Of a DNA stretch of 7,816 nucleotides, positions 6,165 to 7,816 are shown piece after piece (position 1 is the stretch's first letter; each line of letters opens with the position of its first letter). This DNA comes from Omnitrophica bacterium GWA2_52_8 (GTDB taxonomy: Bacteria > Omnitrophota > Omnitrophia > Omnitrophales > Aquincolibacteriaceae). The notes beneath the pieces were generated by a model. The model was given only the letters and a program-made list of their open reading frames with translations, was not told where the DNA came from and did no database searches. The stretch covers positions 1 through 7,816 of the forward strand of contig MHFC01000042.1 in assembly GCA_001804025.1 (NCBI GenBank), written 5' to 3'. The position numbers were made by a program, and so were the translations under genes.

Positions 6165-7321
6165 GGCTTCATCCGGGCCGTAGTTTCTCTATCTTCCGGC
6201 ATCTGTGGTTTTTTATTTTTTGTCGGTCTCCCGCCGCCGGCCGGCGTTGCTTCAGATTCATAATCCTGCGTAAAAACCGCTTTTTCGATGAATTCCCGGA
6301 CAGCGGCATAATTGGTGATTACTTCCGCAACCGGACGGAGATTCTGCTTGCCAAGATGTGTGCGGATCGGTGCCGGCGGGACCTGTAAAAAGGAAAACAC
6401 TTTGTCTTCAAACAGCTTTTGAGGATTGGCTGCAAGCGCTTCATAACTGATCCAGAGACAACGCTTGCACATCGCTTCCGACGCAAGCACATTTTGATAG
6501 TTCCTTCTTATGCGGTCCCGGTAAGCCAAAGCGTCAGCGGCATCAAAAACAAACTGTACCGGTTTTTCCGGCGGAGAATTAATCCGGCGGGTCCAGCGCT
6601 GCGTTTGATTGGCAATTTTATAGGATAAGTACTGGGCCAGAATGTCTTTGCGGTAAAGGACAAACCAAAAGGCGTCCGGAAACTCTCTTATCAGTTCATC
6701 AAGCGAGATTTTCAATTCTTCCAAATGGACAAAAAAAAGTTTTCCGCCGCGCACCTTCTCGCGCCGGTAGTGTAAAAAGTGACGGATGTGCCGGAACACC
6801 GCTTTTTTGGAAATCCAAAACCGCCTTAATCCGTAGGTCTGGTAACGGGAAATAATTTCGAGATCAAATGAGACGCCGGGAATAGAGTTTAAATAGCTGA
6901 TAAAAAGGTTGCTGCCGGTCCGCGCAGCGCACAAAACAAAAAAAGGGCGTTTCGGATTTTTTTTTGTGGTGCGGTAAGCCCAAGCCAGTTTCGCGCCAAA
7001 ATACAGCTGACGCGCTCTTAAAACCGCGAGCCGCCTGAAATATTTGAGCGAGGCCTTGATCGCCCCATCTTTTTTGATTTTTCTCAACTTCCCTGCATTC
7101 CTCTTAACCTTTGCATACAACATCACCGTATCCGAAGAAACCATGATCTGCCGTCCCGGCTCACTCAACAAACTACGGTGTCCATAATATCTCATGCTGT
7201 GCTCGATCCAGCTTAATCCCACCCGCCCTGTTACATCCGCGCTCGACATTTTTGACGTGACCTGAGAGGCGAAATACCAAAAACCGGCATTGAAGCGCCT
7301 TGGCAATTTACGCCATATCAC
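6161..7321 (-). CDS. Stf0-type sulfotransferase with an unusual N-terminal extension
   Basis: The 386-aa protein would transfer sulfate from PAPS to a hydroxyl, often on a glycolipid or sugar in this family. The 5'-phosphosulfate loop is FVLCAARTGSNLFISYL (128-144). The 3'-phosphate block is VLYRKDILAQYLSYKIANQT (221-240), followed by QRW; Arg224 and Ser233 are in the expected places, and the Q..S...A.QT..W pattern is typical of Stf0. The late block ISYEALAANP (291-300) also fits. Residues 1-125 precede the core, are rich in Lys/Arg and aromatic residues, and match nothing I recognise. The tail (355-386) is low complexity and includes PAGGG. The start is GTG at 7321, 4 nt after the pqqD-like stop, with only AGGA very close upstream, so translation is probably coupled. 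It overlaps the glycosyltransferase start by 4 nt. Its acceptor is most simply the sugar or polymer made by that next gene, but this is inference. Confidence 0.85.
   Translation of the reverse strand: MIWRKLPRRFNAGFWYFASQVTSKMSSADVTGRVGLSWIEHSMRYYGHRSLLSEPGRQIMVSSDTVMLYAKVKRNAGKLRKIKKDGAIKASLKYFRRLAVLRARQLYFGAKLAWAYRTTKKNPKRPFFVLCAARTGSNLFISYLNSIPGVSFDLEIISRYQTYGLRRFWISKKAVFRHIRHFLHYRREKVRGGKLFFVHLEELKISLDELIREFPDAFWFVLYRKDILAQYLSYKIANQTQRWTRRINSPPEKPVQFVFDAADALAYRDRIRRNYQNVLASEAMCKRCLWISYEALAANPQKLFEDKVFSFLQVPPAPIRTHLGKQNLRPVAEVITNYAAVREFIEKAVFTQDYESEATPAGGGRPTKNKKPQMPEDRETTARMKP
6235..6246. repeat. Perfect 12-bp palindrome CGCCGGCCGGCG in the sulfotransferase 3' end
   Basis: This self-complementary dodecamer lies in codons for the low-complexity tail TPAGGGRP (residues 359-366), after the last conserved sulfotransferase block. 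The same PAGGG pentapeptide occurs near the N-terminus of the next gene. The two 15-nt coding stretches differ only at three third-codon positions. Confidence 0.35.
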
Positions 7322-7325
7322 GTTC

Positions 7326-7643
7326 CTAAGCTAACACCCTGTTAGCCTTGCGGGCCGGACATGCCGTCGTTTGAACCAGCCGTTGCCGCTTGAGACCGCT
7401 GATGAATTGAGTCACTTCCCGGCAAATCCGGCTTTGATCCGCATCGAACTTTCCGTTTACCTTGCGTGCGATATCCTGGGCGTTTTTTTTGCCGTCGCAC
7501 AGCTTCCAGATTTCCATACCGACCGCATTCATTTCAAAATACGTTCCGCTGTCAAGATTCAGCAGAATTGCCTTCCCGTCAACGAATTTTGACACGATAT
7601 GATCCATCCGCCGCACAAATCCGCCTTGTTTCTGTTTACTCAA
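7326..7643 (-). CDS. PqqD-family peptide-binding (RRE-like) protein
   Basis: This 105-aa stand-alone PqqD-fold protein carries the family core AILLNLDSGTYFEMNAVG (25-42), followed by MEIWKLCDGKKNAQDIARKV (43-62) and a C-terminal helix ending near GLKRQRLV (83-90). In known systems such proteins bind the leader of a precursor peptide and present it to modifying enzymes; related ones occur beside HprK-like kinases and in lasso-peptide clusters. The start is TTG (7643-7641), chosen because AAGGAGG (7658-7652) lies exactly 8 nt upstream and the next ATG (codon 13) has no such site. It is the first gene of the apparent operon, 4 nt before the sulfotransferase. No small precursor-like frame with a ribosome site was found in the 173 nt upstream, so any peptide partner must lie outside the window. 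The last 15 residues are basic and poorly conserved. Confidence 0.9.
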   Translation of the reverse strand: MSKQKQGGFVRRMDHIVSKFVDGKAILLNLDSGTYFEMNAVGMEIWKLCDGKKNAQDIARKVNGKFDADQSRICREVTQFISGLKRQRLVQTTACPARKANRVLA

Positions 7644-7663
7644 ATTCCGGCCCTCCTTTGCAA

Positions 7664-7686
7664 AGATAATGTAGTGTACAATAGCG
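7664..7686 (-). promoter_or_regulatory. Shared 23-bp upstream element, pqqD-like gene copy
   Basis: This is the second copy of the element at 1920-1942, with 20 of 23 positions identical, lying 5 nt before the AAGGAGG ribosome site. By alignment with the gshA copy the -10 would be TATTGT (7682-7677), but no good -35 stands 16-18 nt upstream of it. A competing reading is TTTACT (7701-7696), 17 nt, TACACT (7678-7673). Either way the element overlaps the start of transcription. The central palindrome TGTACA replaces TCTAGA of the other copy. Confidence 0.6.
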
Positions 7687-7701
7687 GTTTATGGGAGTAA
7701 A
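7673..7701 (-). promoter_or_regulatory. Candidate promoter of the pqqD-like operon
   Basis: On the minus strand TTTACT (7701-7696) and TACACT (7678-7673) are spaced by 17 nt, each with 4 of 6 consensus bases. The start would be near 7666, giving a leader of roughly 23 nt. The alternative -10, TATTGT at 7682-7677, is favoured by comparison with gshA but lacks a -35 partner. Confidence 0.35.
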
Positions 7702-7718
7702 ACGTTTTATAATGGCTT

Positions 7719-7747
7719 AGCCCAACTTCGCCAGTTATGAAGGGCGG
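7719..7747. repeat. Imperfect inverted repeat upstream of the operon
   Basis: GCCCAACTTC (7720-7729) and GAAGGGC (7739-7745) can pair with a 3-nt bulge around the loop GCCAGTTAT. There is no T run directly after it; the closest is at 7752-7759 on the plus strand. It may be a degenerate member of a genome repeat or an operator. Little more can be said. Confidence 0.25.
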
Positions 7748-7780
7748 ACAATTTTTTTTAGGAGAGGTTGGAGGATTTTT

Positions 7781-7816
7781 GTGACCTGTCCGAGAGGTGG
7801 AAACTCTGAGATGGGA
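7781..7816 (+). CDS. Possible start of a divergent gene, cut by the window edge
   Basis: On the plus strand GGAGG (7770-7774) lies 6 nt before a GTG (7781) that opens a frame running to the window end, giving only 12 residues (MTCPRGGNSEMG). A perfect TATAAT sits at 7708-7713, without a good -35. The translation is too short to assign a family, and the region's purine-rich bias could create a ribosome-like site by chance. If real, it would diverge from the pqqD-like operon. Confidence 0.2.
   Translation, partial: MTCPRGGNSEMG

Noticed and set aside
7781..7816. tRNA-Ser-like start (CCTGTCCGAGAGGTGG)
   Set aside because: It resembles the D arm of a serine or leucine tRNA, but the bases that follow do not close a D stem and no anticodon arm can be drawn before the window ends.
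1..7816. CRISPR array, insertion sequence or prophage
   Set aside because: No regularly spaced repeats, transposase, integrase or phage gene was seen.

Overview
The window reads as part of a moderate-GC bacterial chromosome. All confidently called genes are on the minus strand. An MsbA-like ABC exporter, a family-2 glycosyltransferase and a Stf0-type sulfotransferase point to cell-surface or secreted-molecule chemistry, most naturally in a Gram-negative or diderm bacterium. The tRNA has an encoded CCA end. The phylum cannot be fixed from sequence alone. Small GC-rich palindromes scattered between and inside genes recall the genomes of several uncultured lineages, but this is only an impression.

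Layout, in transcription order (right to left). 7816-7644 is an upstream region with a candidate divergent start. 7643-7326 is a 105-aa PqqD-family peptide-binding protein. 7321-6161 is a Stf0-like sulfotransferase with an unrecognised 125-residue N-terminal extension. 6164-4083 is a 693-aa fusion of a GT2 glycosyltransferase to an HPr-kinase-like P-loop domain. 4027-2252 is an ABC exporter half-transporter. These four genes look like one operon: gaps are 4 nt, a 4-nt overlap and 55 nt, with no convincing internal promoter. 2251-1904 is a palindrome-rich intergenic region carrying a promoter. 1903-539 is a plant-type glutamate-cysteine ligase (gshA), closed by a rho-independent terminator at 491-449. 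404-328 is tRNA-Pro(CGG). 327-1 holds no confident gene.

The four-gene cassette is the most unusual part. A stand-alone PqqD/RRE protein, an HprK-like kinase domain and an ABC exporter are the kinds of parts found in lasso-peptide clusters with peptide kinases and in the 'HPr-rel-A' PqqD/HprK loci. Here the kinase domain is fused to a glycosyltransferase and preceded by a sulfotransferase. No precursor peptide, leader peptidase, cyclase or radical SAM enzyme is visible. I infer a modify-and-export system for a peptide, glycan or glycoconjugate, of unknown product.

A second notable signal is a 23-bp element with 20 identities, directly upstream of the Shine-Dalgarno sequences of both gshA (1920-1942) and the pqqD-like gene (7664-7686). 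It suggests that thiol synthesis and the cassette are co-regulated. Both genes also appear to use TTG start codons with strong Shine-Dalgarno sequences at the same 8-nt spacing.
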